A stretch of 29,442 nt of DNA from Moraxella equi (GTDB lineage Bacteria; Pseudomonadota; Gammaproteobacteria; Pseudomonadales; Moraxellaceae), in assembly GCF_002027555.1 (NCBI RefSeq), contig NZ_MXAP01000021.1:1-29442 (forward strand), given 5' to 3'. The translations under genes were made by a program, and so were the position numbers. Each line of letters starts with the position of its first letter. The stretch's first letter is position 1. Below the pieces are notes generated by a model that saw nothing but the letters and a program-made list of their open reading frames with translations, was not told the origin of the DNA and did no database searches. This document shows, piece after piece, positions 18,292 to 26,122 of the stretch.

Positions 18292-18885
18292 CTACACCCC
18301 AACAATACCCACTACCCCAAAATCAAACGGATATGCCACCGTTACCACGCATTCGTCCACCCAGATATTTTTAAAATAAAATTTCCCAATCTTATCATGA
18401 CATACATATCCGCTGTCATCTGTCATAAATACCGCCTTTAATTCATGTAATGGCAGACGAATACCCAAGCCATGTGCTTTTAATACCGCCTCTTTGATTG
18501 TCCAAAGTTTAAACCACAGTTTATCATCTTGACTTTGTTGCCAAGCGTGATATTCATCATCATGAAAATAACGTTTGGCAAGGGCATTTTTATTTAACTG
18601 GCGATTGGCATTTTCAATATCCACACCAATATTTTGAATGATTAAACTATATATTAAGGCATAATCAGTTTGGCAATGCGATTGATTAAAATGCAGATTG
18701 GAGATATTTTTTATAAAGGGTTTGCCATTATCATATTTATCATAAGTGGGTATGGGTAAATGATTGTTTTGGCAAAAGTGCGTTAAATGAACATGGCGAT
18801 GATTGGCGATGATTTGTTTTTTATCAAGCGGTGTTAAATCATTTGATATGATATTTGATAATGGCGTATGGTATAAATAAATCAT
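18292..18885 (-). CDS. 4'-phosphopantetheinyl transferase (Sfp/AcpT type)
   Basis: Transfers the phosphopantetheine arm of CoA to a carrier protein serine. It has 197 aa from the ATG at 18883-18885; an in-frame TTG six bases earlier is possible. Signatures in order: NGKPFI...LHFNQSH (residues about 55-75), IGVDIE (Mg-binding Asp and Glu) and LWTIKEAVLKAHGLGI (the W-x-x-K-E-A-x-x-K motif). Length is between AcpS and full Sfp and typical of AcpT-like enzymes. No carrier protein or synthase gene is nearby, so the partner is unknown. It is A/T-rich like the adjoining RAYT region and divergent from nth. Confidence 0.88.
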   Translation of the reverse strand: MIYLYHTPLSNIISNDLTPLDKKQIIANHRHVHLTHFCQNNHLPIPTYDKYDNGKPFIKNISNLHFNQSHCQTDYALIYSLIIQNIGVDIENANRQLNKNALAKRYFHDDEYHAWQQSQDDKLWFKLWTIKEAVLKAHGLGIRLPLHELKAVFMTDDSGYVCHDKIGKFYFKNIWVDECVVTVAYPFDFGVVGIVGV

Positions 18886-18939
18886 AAGCAAGATATAAAA
18901 ATGATATTGAGATTTTTAAAATAACGAGCGGTGCAGTTG

Positions 18940-18948
18940 TGGTATAAT
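18940..18948 (+). promoter_or_regulatory. Extended -10 promoter for nth
   Basis: TGG directly before a perfect TATAAT (18943-18948) makes an extended -10 (TGnTATAAT). No good -35 is present, which such promoters do not need. The inferred start is near 18955, 28 bases before the nth ATG. Confidence 0.65.
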
Positions 18949-18982
18949 AATCATCAATTCTGATTTTGTCTAGCCCCTTGCC

Positions 18983-19699
18983 ATGACCGCCAAAACCACA
19001 AAAACGAAACTCACCACCGCCAAAACTGCCGACACGCCAGCATCTCGCCCGATGAATGCCGACAAACGTGAACGGTTTTTTGCCAAGCTGTCCGAGCATA
19101 TCAAAGAGCCTGTAACTGAGCTCAACTACTCGTCTGATTTTGAGCTACTCATCGCTGTCATGCTCTCCGCCCAAGCCACCGACAAAAGCGTGAACATCGC
19201 CACCGCTCGCCTATTTCCTGTGGCGAACACCCCGCAGGCGATTTTGGATTTGGGACTGGATGGCTTAAAGAGTTATATCAACTCAATCGGGCTGTACAAC
19301 TCCAAGGCGACCAACGTCATCAAGACCTGCCAAGACCTGCTAGACAAGCACGGCGGACAAGTGCCACGCACCCGAGATGAGCTAGAAGCGTTGGCGGGCG
19401 TGGGACGAAAGACCGCCAATGTCGTGCTAAACACCGCCTTTGGCGAGCCTGTCATGGCGGTAGATACGCACATTTTTCGGGTGGGCAATCGCACGGGGCT
19501 TGCCACAGGCAAAACGGTGCTGGCGGTAGAGAAGGCTCTTATGACACGTATTCCTGCCAAGTATCTTGTGGACGCTCATCATTATCTGATTTTGCATGGG
19601 CGTTATACTTGCATGGCTCGCTCGCCAAAATGTGGCTCGTGCGTGGTGTTTGATGAATGTATGTTTAAGGATAAGAACAAATGGGCGGATTTGGCGTAA
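18983..19699 (+). CDS. nth: Endonuclease III (DNA glycosylase/AP lyase)
   Basis: Base-excision repair enzyme for oxidised pyrimidines, 238 aa. The helix-hairpin-helix with catalytic Lys is LAGVGRKTANVVLN (K143), and the catalytic Asp is in MAVDTHIFRVGNR (D161), spaced 18 as in E. coli. The [4Fe-4S] cluster ligands C210, C217, C220 and C226 show the C-x6-C-x2-C-x5-C pattern. The first 25-30 residues, rich in Lys and Thr, are extra compared with the family; an internal Met (MNADKRERFF) would give the standard length, but the promoter position fits the upstream ATG. The last 19 bases overlap the next gene. Confidence 0.95.
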   Translation: MTAKTTKTKLTTAKTADTPASRPMNADKRERFFAKLSEHIKEPVTELNYSSDFELLIAVMLSAQATDKSVNIATARLFPVANTPQAILDLGLDGLKSYINSIGLYNSKATNVIKTCQDLLDKHGGQVPRTRDELEALAGVGRKTANVVLNTAFGEPVMAVDTHIFRVGNRTGLATGKTVLAVEKALMTRIPAKYLVDAHHYLILHGRYTCMARSPKCGSCVVFDECMFKDKNKWADLA

Positions 19700-20235
19700 C
19701 GATTTTTAAAAAGACTGTTAGTGTATTGGGAATATTGGCAATATGCCTATTTTCATCAGTATGTTTTGCAGGCGGTACATTCTTTCCTATTCAAATCAAT
19801 GACATTCATACTGTCTCTAAAAAAGAGCATATCATTTATTTTAAAATGCTAGAAAATGATAACACCAAAAATTTCCCCTACCCCCTAGAAAGCTGTGAGC
19901 AGGTAACTTTAAAAATAGAATATAAAGAATGGGAGTGGGACGACAAGCTAGGATTATTCTTTGAAAATTTATTTACATTAAATAGCGGCACAAGAAGACT
20001 AAACCGCACCATAAGTCAATTAAAAGAACACGTTAAAAACAACCAAAAATTTATATTAAGTGATGTTGAAGCCTTTCAATATCACCCAAACAATCAATGT
20101 GAAATTTTTAGCAAAGCCTTAGACATGGAAGACACCCTAACCATTAGTTTTGTTGAAAATCAATCAAAAGAGCCGATGATATTTTTGCAACCTTATCGCA
20201 ATTCATCAAGGATTGAAAGTCGGTTTAAAATCTAA
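19681..20235 (+). CDS. Exported protein of unknown function
   Basis: A 184-aa protein I do not recognise. Residues 1-31 look like a signal peptide: basic IFKK, hydrophobic TVSVLGILAICLFSSV, probable cleavage at CFA-GG. The mature part has several aromatic strands, a tryptophan-rich KEWEWDD segment and two well-separated cysteines (ESCEQV and NQCEIF) that could pair in the periplasm. It overlaps the 3' end of nth by 19 bases in another frame, so it is probably co-transcribed with nth. It is A/T-richer than nth. Confidence 0.65.
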   Translation: MGGFGVTIFKKTVSVLGILAICLFSSVCFAGGTFFPIQINDIHTVSKKEHIIYFKMLENDNTKNFPYPLESCEQVTLKIEYKEWEWDDKLGLFFENLFTLNSGTRRLNRTISQLKEHVKNNQKFILSDVEAFQYHPNNQCEIFSKALDMEDTLTISFVENQSKEPMIFLQPYRNSSRIESRFKI

Positions 20236-20274
20236 TTTAATACTGTCTTTTTAAATCTATCATGCAGGTAAAAT

Positions 20275-21006
20275 ATGTTTGGATTATGGTTAAGTGTTAA
20301 TTTTATTTTTCCCTTACTGGCGGTTTATTGGCTGGTCAGTCCGATATTTTTATTGCCCAAAAAACAGCTTAGCCGTATCAATGTCTTATCCATCATTATG
20401 ATTATGGCTTTGTTGGATTTGGTGTGGCTTGTTATCATAGTAACAACCAAAGACGGGGTGCAAAATGCCGATTTCATCATGTTTGTGATTGGGGCTGTTT
20501 TATGGATGTGTTTGGGGGCAAGGCTGTTTTATCAACATGGACAGCGTTCGGTAGCGGTCGCAAAAAGCAAACCATCAGAGCAAATAATAACAAAAACGAC
20601 TGTCAATGATAAAATCACGGCATCCATGCATGATATTGATGAAAGCCAAAACCATCATGCTAATAAAGACGAAAAATTAATTAACGACAAGCAAATCAAT
20701 CATACTGATAAAAACGAAAAGTTAATTAATAGTAAGCCAGTCAATCATGATGATAAGAGCGGTAATGATAACAGTAATAATGATAAAATGAGCGACAATA
20801 ACCATCAAAATGACATATCGGACAATGTACCATTAATACCCCAAGAATTAACATCGCAAGAATTAATGCCACAAGAAACGTCCCAACAAAACCCTGATAG
20901 CCACAAACAGCCCAACCAAAGCGATGATGATTGGCAAGCATATAAACAAAAAATGGAGCAAGCGTGGGCGGACACAAGAGTGAAGCTCACCCAAAAATCA
21001 GAATAG
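20275..21006 (+). CDS. Membrane protein with repetitive hydrophilic tail, unknown function
   Basis: A 243-aa protein with three predicted membrane segments: residues about 3-24 (LWLSVNFIFPLLAVYWLVS), 38-60 (IIMIMALLDLVWLVIIV) and 69-85 (FIMFVIGAVLWMCLGA). A long cytoplasmic-looking tail rich in Asn, Asp, Lys and Gln follows. The tail has a near-repeat, DEKLINDKQINHTDKN then NEKLINSKPVNHDDKS (residues about 133-163), followed by low-complexity N/D and then QELTSQELMPQE. AGGTAAA precedes the ATG. A C-terminal helix (DDWQAYKQKMEQAWADTR) closes it. I do not recognise the family. It follows the preceding exported protein by 39 bases and may share its transcript. Confidence 0.65.
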   Translation: MFGLWLSVNFIFPLLAVYWLVSPIFLLPKKQLSRINVLSIIMIMALLDLVWLVIIVTTKDGVQNADFIMFVIGAVLWMCLGARLFYQHGQRSVAVAKSKPSEQIITKTTVNDKITASMHDIDESQNHHANKDEKLINDKQINHTDKNEKLINSKPVNHDDKSGNDNSNNDKMSDNNHQNDISDNVPLIPQELTSQELMPQETSQQNPDSHKQPNQSDDDWQAYKQKMEQAWADTRVKLTQKSE

Positions 21007-21046
21007 CATAAGAAATAAAAAGCTAAAAAACAACTGCCGATTTGGC

Positions 21047-21081
21047 ATATCGGCTATGGCAGGTTTTTCCATAGCCGATAT
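21047..21081. terminator. Bidirectional terminator hairpin downstream of fhs
   Basis: Perfect 13-bp inverted repeat: ATATCGGCTATGG (21047-21059) and CCATAGCCGATAT (21069-21081) with a 9-base loop. It lies between convergent genes, 7 bases beyond the fhs stop. Confidence 0.75.
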
Positions 21082-21087
21082 TAATCA

Positions 21088-22770
21088 TCAAATGGATTCT
21101 TGGTTGTCTAAAACAACCCCACAATCCCCCCCATCAACCACATCAATGTTCATGGACGCAGGGGCTTTGGGCAGTCCGGGCATTTTCATGATGTCGCCGC
21201 AGAGTGCGACCAAAAACCCAGCCCCGTGCGAGATGGTGATTTCACGCACGCTGATGGTAAAGTCCGTGGGTCTGCCTAGGGCTTTGGGGTCATCAGAGAG
21301 TGAGTATTGGGTTTTTGCCATGCAGATGGGCAGGTGTGATAAGCCCAATTTGTCAATGGCTTTGATGTCGGATAGGGCTTTGGCAGTGAGCGACACACCG
21401 TCCGCCCCATAGATGGTCGTGGCGATGGCGGTGATTTTATCGCTGACACTGACGTTATCATCGTAGGGAAGTGGCTGGGGGCGTGCGTGGCGTCAATGAC
21501 TTTTTGGGCAAGGTCAAGACCGCCTTGTCCGCCTTTTGCCCAGACGTCACACAGCGACACCGCCACGCCCCTGTCATGGCAGGCTTGTTCTATCAGGGCA
21601 AGTTCGGCATCGCTGTCACTGACAAAGCGGTTGATGGCGACCACCACAGGCAGTCCAAAGGCGGATTTCATGTTGTCTATGTGTTTTAGTAGGTTGGGCA
21701 GTCCTTGGGACAGAGCGGTGAGATTTTCGCCAGTCAAGTCATCTTTGGCGACGCCGCCATTGTATTTTAAGGCACGCACGGTTGCCACGACCACGACTGC
21801 ATCGGGGTGAAGCCCTGCCAGTCGGCATTTGATGTTGCAAAACTTCTCCGCTCCCAAATCCGCCCCAAAGCCTGCTTCGGTGACCACATAGTCGCCCAGT
21901 GCCAGCCCGAGCCGTGTCGCCACGACCGAGTTACAGCCGTGGGCGATGTTGGCAAAAGGTCCACCATGGATGAGCGTGGGCGTGCCTGCCATGGTTTGAA
22001 CTAGGTTTGGGGGCAAAAGCGGTTTTGAGCAAGGCGGTCATCGCCCCTTGGGCCTGCAAATCTTTGGCGAATACAGGCGCACCATCAAAACGGTAAGCAA
22101 CCATCATGTTGCCCAGTCGCTCTTTTAGGTCGTCCAAATCCCGTGCTAGGCAAAACACCGCCATAATCTCAGACGCCACGGTAATATCAAAACCATCAGG
22201 GCGAATCACGCCATCACTGGGTTTGCCCATGCCACCCATGATGTGACGTAGAAAGCGGTCGTTCATGTCCAAGGCACGTCGCCACAGCACTTTTTTGGGG
22301 TTGATACCCAGCTCATTACCGTGATGAATGTGGTTGTCAATCAAGGCGGACAGTAGGTTATTGGCACTGGTGATGGCGTGAAAATCGCCCGTAAAATGCA
22401 GGTTGATGTCTTCCATGGGGATGACCTGTGCCTGACCGCCCCCTGTTGCTCCGCCTTTGATACCGAACACAGGACCAAGCGATGGCTCACGCAGGGCAAG
22501 CACGGCACGCTCACCGAGTGCGGTTAATGCGTCGCCCAGACCGATGGCGAGCGTGGTTTTGCCTTCGCCAGTAGGCGTGGGATTGATGGCGGTCACTAAG
22601 ATGAGCTTGCCTTGGCGGTCAGTGGTCGGGGTGTGGCGGATTTTGGCTTTGTATTTGCCGTAGTGTTCAATGTCGTCGTCGGACAGTCCGAGTTTGCGTG
22701 CGATGTCACTGATGGGGGCGATGGTCGCTAGGGCGTTACTGGCGATTTGGGCGTCGGTCAGTTGGGTCAT
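21088..22770 (-). pseudogene. fhs: Formate-tetrahydrofolate ligase, two compensating frameshifts
   Basis: ATP-dependent ligase making 10-formyl-THF from formate. The full span corresponds to about 560 aa, the normal length. The N-terminal part (frame from 22770) shows the P-loop-like [20 protein letters not shown] and ends in frame near LKTAF. The reading continues one frame over with [20 protein letters not shown], so one extra C lies in the run at 22009-22013 (G's on the plus strand). About 530 bases later the original frame resumes, giving [16 protein letters not shown] then [16 protein letters not shown] to the end. The second shift is best placed at the G-run 21477-21481, as one missing base. 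As written no functional protein is made; either the gene is broken or the assembly has two homopolymer errors. AAGGA precedes the ATG. Confidence 0.88.
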
Positions 22771-23071
22771 GATAAATCCTTAACATCATGTCAGTGTGAT
22801 TAAATGGGTTATAAAAGGTGAGATACACCCACCCAACTTGATATTTACCACGGGTTTGTAGGGGTGTGCTGAGCACACCCTTTTGATGACATTACCGTGC
22901 AAGGGGTGCACAGCACGCCCCTACATCCATAAATCATTGTGTTTGTAGTAATTTTAAAGTTTATTGGGTATAGCCGTCATTACTGATAAAATAAAGTTAA
23001 TAATGTCATAACAGAACACTATGATGACATTATAATCATTTTATCAGCAAAAAGCCATGACAAAATTGGGG
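22771..23071. other. Intergenic region with REP pair and stem-loop
   Basis: A 301-base gap between fhs and the DUF962 gene. It contains the REP pair at 22858-22924 and a 9-bp inverted repeat (TAATGTCAT 23001-23009, ATGACATTA 23024-23032) that may end the DUF962 transcript. The fhs promoter must also lie here, but no clear elements were seen. Confidence 0.45.
22858..22924. repeat. REP pair (BIME-like), copies 4 and 5
   Basis: Copy 4 (22858-22880, plus) has the GTAG foot and GGGTGTGCT-G-AGCACACCC. Compared with copies 1-3 the stem has C to T on one arm and the matching G to A on the other, so pairing is kept. Copy 5 (22903-22924, minus) has the GTAG foot and GGGCGTGC, but its distal arm has lost one base, leaving a bulge. 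Pair geometry and spacing match the pair at 18130-18196. Confidence 0.82.
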
Positions 23072-23516
23072 TTATGATTGTCGGGCAGGGGTTTTGCCAA
23101 ACAGTGCAAACGCCACCCACAAAGGTCCAATCAGTAAAAATTGCAAATCTTCAAAAAAATGACGGCTTTGCCCCTTCAACCTTATGCCCGACAAATTGCC
23201 CAATCCACGCCACCACAAACACCCCAACCCAAAACCAAATACCAACAGGGGCAAACACGGCAACACCAAGACACAGCCCATAAAAGGCAAGCATGGCAAC
23301 AAAGGATAGCAAAGACAATCGCACATAAAACCACAGTACGCCTATCGTAATAACTGCAAGCAGATACACCGAGATATGATAAAGCATGACGACTATGGTC
23401 AAAAAGATAATCGGCACACAGATATAATGAATGCGTTTGTTGGTGGGATTTTGATGGCTGACGGCATATTCAGACAGCCAAAGTGATAAGGGTTTTTGCG
23501 ATTTAAATGGGTGCAT
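23072..23516 (-). pseudogene. DUF962/Mpo1-like membrane protein, frameshifted
   Basis: A small membrane protein of the YGL010w/Mpo1 (DUF962) family; the yeast member is a fatty-acid alpha-dioxygenase, but bacterial roles are not established. The first frame reads MHPFKSQKPLSLWLSEYAVS, NPTNKRIHYICVPIIFL, several hydrophobic segments and IGQFVGHKVEGAKPSFF, then stops. The conserved continuation EDLQFLLIGPLWVAFALFGK is in the next frame. A run of seven A's on the plus strand (23153-23159) would restore a 147-aa protein if it were six. The conserved family His residues (NKRIHY, VGHK) are visible. AAGGACA precedes the ATG. Confidence 0.75.
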
Positions 23517-23656
23517 AAAATGTCCTTATTTTAGGCTTGGTAAAATAATGGGTTAATTTATTGCTAATAATTTAACCCACGATAAAAACATTGTCAATCA
23601 TTTAGCGTGACAAAAATTTAAAATTTTAAGTTTTTAAATTATTATTAAATAGCTTA

Positions 23657-24418
23657 TCAATTATTTATTTTGGCTTTATTTATCTTTTCACTGCGATACC
23701 AGCCATATAATCCAACAATGGCATTGGCTTGATAAACCATTGTCTGAGTGGCAAAAATATAATTAGCCGTCATGATATTAACAATAAGCCAAACCATATT
23801 AACAATAATCCACAAATACCAATTAAAAGAATATCGCATTATCATCGTGGCTTGGGCGGTAACGGACAAAATAAATGCCAAAATGTTAATGGTATAAAAG
23901 CTAATTCCCATAAAGGTAGAGCCGTCATCTTGATAAATGGCGTAATTATGAGCAGTAAGCCAATCATTGATAATTGGAAATAAATAAATGCCAATGCCTA
24001 TAAATAAAACGGTAATTATCCACACATATTTATTTGCCGATTGTGGAAGCATATCCCCGTCTGCGTCCGTGTTCTTTTTCCAATAAATCACGCCCCAAGC
24101 GTGCGTAAAAAAGTTAAAGAGCGGAGCAAGCATGAGCCCAATCGCCCCACGACTGCCCTGCACGACCACTTCGCCTGCCGTGGCAAGCATACCAAAGCCG
24201 TTGCCCATCACGTTTTTGCGAAAGGACAAACCCACCACGCACAAAAGCCCGATGTAGGAGACGATAAGATAAAACCAGTCAAGTCCTGTGTGTTCGGTGG
24301 TTTGCCAAAAGCCGACAAATAGGGCGATGACCCCAACCACAAACCAAGCGATTATCCATTGTTTTGACCAATCTTTATCGCCAAATCCTGTGATGTTATC
24401 CAAAAATTTAAATTGCAT
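23657..24418 (-). CDS. pnuC: Nicotinamide riboside transporter PnuC
   Basis: An inner-membrane facilitator, 253 aa, with about seven hydrophobic segments (for example WIIAWFVVGVIALFVGFW near residue 22, FYLIVSYIGLLCVVGLSF near 49, and YLWIIVNMVWLIVNIMTA near 200). The central W-x-x-x-W-x-x-N-x-x-W pattern in SFNWYLWIIVNMVWLIVN is typical of PnuC; members take up nicotinamide riboside, which is trapped by phosphorylation. The partner kinase gene nadR lies just upstream on the same strand, separated by a MITE-like element of about 124 bases. AAAGGACA precedes the ATG. Confidence 0.9.
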   Translation of the reverse strand: MQFKFLDNITGFGDKDWSKQWIIAWFVVGVIALFVGFWQTTEHTGLDWFYLIVSYIGLLCVVGLSFRKNVMGNGFGMLATAGEVVVQGSRGAIGLMLAPLFNFFTHAWGVIYWKKNTDADGDMLPQSANKYVWIITVLFIGIGIYLFPIINDWLTAHNYAIYQDDGSTFMGISFYTINILAFILSVTAQATMIMRYSFNWYLWIIVNMVWLIVNIMTANYIFATQTMVYQANAIVGLYGWYRSEKINKAKINN

Positions 24419-24461
24419 GAGTGTCCTTTGATGTTAGGTTGTGTGATTGGGGTGAATAAAT

Positions 24462-24585
24462 TAGACTTCTTGCGATACTAGGTTTTCTGTTCGCCCTGAG
24501 CTTGCCTGCGGGTAGGAAAACCGTCATGGTTCGACAGGCTCACCACGAACGGTTTTCTTTAATTTGGGGTTTCGCAAGAAGTCTA
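24462..24585. mobile_element. MITE-like element between nadR and pnuC
   Basis: A 124-base element with perfect 14-bp terminal inverted repeats (TAGACTTCTTGCGA at 24462-24475; complement at 24572-24585). The outermost TA at each end may be a TA target duplication, as for IS630/Tc1-mariner-type MITEs. The interior holds an inverted pair of a second motif: GTTCGCCCTGAGC near 24489 and the reverse of GTTCGTGGTGAGCCTGTCGA near 24531-24550, both next to GGTTTTC words. It has no coding capacity. It sits in the 202-base gap between two genes of one pathway. Confidence 0.7.
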
Positions 24586-24620
24586 TTATATTAAAAATAT
24601 TTAACAAAATATATAAAAAT

Positions 24621-25643
24621 TTATTTATTAAAAATAACAGCATCAATAAATGCTACCGCCGATAAATGTCTGTCGCGATAGTCTTTATCGTTAATAATAT
24701 GTGGGGTAATTTGATGTTTGTCAAATAATCTCATGAGTGTCTTTGAAAAAGCACTGCGTTCATCATCCGAGCCTAATGACCGCATTCCGTCTGCGACCCA
24801 TTTGACATTATTGTCAAGCATAATAGTATAATCCATTTTGACATTTTCACAAAATGCTGTTAATAAAGGATGAGTGCGATTTTCATACGTTTCACAAAAG
24901 GCTTGTGTGGTAATAAAATCGGTATCAATAATGGTAATGGGGCTAATGGCATTTTTTAGGGCGTTTTGAATTGCCAAATAATGCTGATTGGCGATAACAG
25001 GATAATCGCTGTATTGTAATCCAATCTCTGTACCACCCAAATCGCTGTGGGTATAAAGTCTCCCCATTTCTAAGACAAAATTTGCCCCATAATGATTGGC
25101 AAGTTTATGCACGAGCGTGGTTTTGCCCGAGCTTTCACCGCCCACGATACAGACGGTTTTGGTGTAGTTTTGTTTGGCGGACGGGGCGATGGCATGAAAA
25201 TGGGCAATGGGATTTTGATAAATGGCGGTGCTATTATAATGATTATCGGGTAATAGGGCGGTTTGATAGGTTTGGTTATTTAAAAGATTATTTTTGGCAA
25301 ATGATTTGATAAATAGCGTGGGTGTGTCATTGATTTGTAGGGCGGTAATAATCACATCAATCAGCGATGTATCAGAGTTTGGCTCATCATAAGCCCAAGT
25401 TTGCCTATTTAAACCAGTCAAATTTAAACCATCAGCCGTATGCACTTTGATAAACCCAAAAAACTCACACGCCACTTGCACGGCTCGGGCTTTGTCTTGC
25501 AAAGTGGGCTTAAAGGGACTGTTACCATCTTTGGGCAATACCACGATGTGCAAGGTATCCACTTGCCCTGAGGCGTGATTGATGTCCGCCAAATGCCCTA
25601 AATGTAGGGGTTCAAAATGTCCGATGAGAATGCCTGTGTTCAT
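24621..25643 (-). CDS. nadR: NadR-like NMN adenylyltransferase / nicotinamide riboside kinase
   Basis: A bifunctional NAD-salvage enzyme, 340 aa, without the N-terminal HTH repressor domain of enteric NadR, so it resembles the Haemophilus form. The adenylyltransferase domain has GHFEPLHLGHL (residues 8-18, the G-x-F-x-P-x-H-x-G-H motif) and YNSTAIYQNP (about 136-145) where most members have S-[ST]-x-I-R. The kinase domain has Walker A GGESSGKTT (168-176) and a TIIDTDFITTQAF strand. It phosphorylates imported nicotinamide riboside and adenylates NMN to NAD. The Arg-to-Tyr change in the ISxxIR-like motif may weaken the adenylyltransferase; this is inference. It lies upstream of pnuC on the same strand. 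Confidence 0.9.
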   Translation of the reverse strand: MNTGILIGHFEPLHLGHLADINHASGQVDTLHIVVLPKDGNSPFKPTLQDKARAVQVACEFFGFIKVHTADGLNLTGLNRQTWAYDEPNSDTSLIDVIITALQINDTPTLFIKSFAKNNLLNNQTYQTALLPDNHYNSTAIYQNPIAHFHAIAPSAKQNYTKTVCIVGGESSGKTTLVHKLANHYGANFVLEMGRLYTHSDLGGTEIGLQYSDYPVIANQHYLAIQNALKNAISPITIIDTDFITTQAFCETYENRTHPLLTAFCENVKMDYTIMLDNNVKWVADGMRSLGSDDERSAFSKTLMRLFDKHQITPHIINDKDYRDRHLSAVAFIDAVIFNK

Positions 25644-25811
25644 TATGTCACCTTTTTGTAATGTTAAGTGAAAATCGTAAGATTGAGTAAAATTGCTTGA
25701 AAATCATGGTGTTGGCTGTTATCGTAAACATTCTTTTCAACCAATTTTATTTATATTATACGCAAATTTGTGAAGGCAATAGTAAATAAAAGTAACAAAT
25801 AAGGTTTTATC

Positions 25812-26057
25812 ATGGCACAAGCAAAATTATATAAATTACATCGTTCACGTCATCACCGCATGATAGCAGGCGTGATGAGCGGTATCGCAGAGTACTTGGG
25901 TTGGTCGCCCACGATGGTGCGACTTCTGTTTGTCATCATCTCGGTCGCCAGTGCTGCCGTGCCAGGGGTGCTTATCTACTTTATCCTGTGGATAGTCATG
26001 CCAAAGGCGACGGCAAATTCGTATGTGCCAGAGGCTGATTATCAGCAGGTGCGATAA
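25812..26057 (+). CDS. PspC-domain membrane protein
   Basis: An 81-aa single-PspC-domain protein. HRSRHHRMIAGVMSGIAEYL and GWSPTMVRLLFVIIS followed by GVLIYFILWIVMP are the diagnostic PspC pattern, with one amphipathic helix and one or two membrane segments. In enterobacteria PspC is part of the phage-shock response to membrane stress; here no pspA or pspF is nearby, so a stand-alone role is likely. AAGG precedes the ATG. Upstream, TATTAT (25754-25759) is a possible -10. The gene lies 65 bases upstream of htpG on the same strand and may be co-transcribed with it. Confidence 0.85.
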   Translation: MAQAKLYKLHRSRHHRMIAGVMSGIAEYLGWSPTMVRLLFVIISVASAAVPGVLIYFILWIVMPKATANSYVPEADYQQVR

Positions 26058-26092
26058 ATCCCCTTGAAAAATCCGCCCCCTATCCCTATTTT

Positions 26093-26122
26093 TATCCTGT
26101 TATTTTTTAACAGGATATTTTT
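26093..26122 (+). promoter_or_regulatory. Hairpin enclosing the htpG Shine-Dalgarno sequence (RNA thermometer or terminator)
   Basis: TATCCTGTTA (26093-26102) pairs perfectly with TAACAGGATA (26108-26117) around TTTTT. The 3' arm contains AGGA (26112-26115), the only good ribosome site, 7 bases before the htpG ATG. The folded mRNA would hide it. The hairpin plus TTTTT (26118-26122) also fits a Rho-independent terminator for the preceding gene. Confidence 0.6.
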
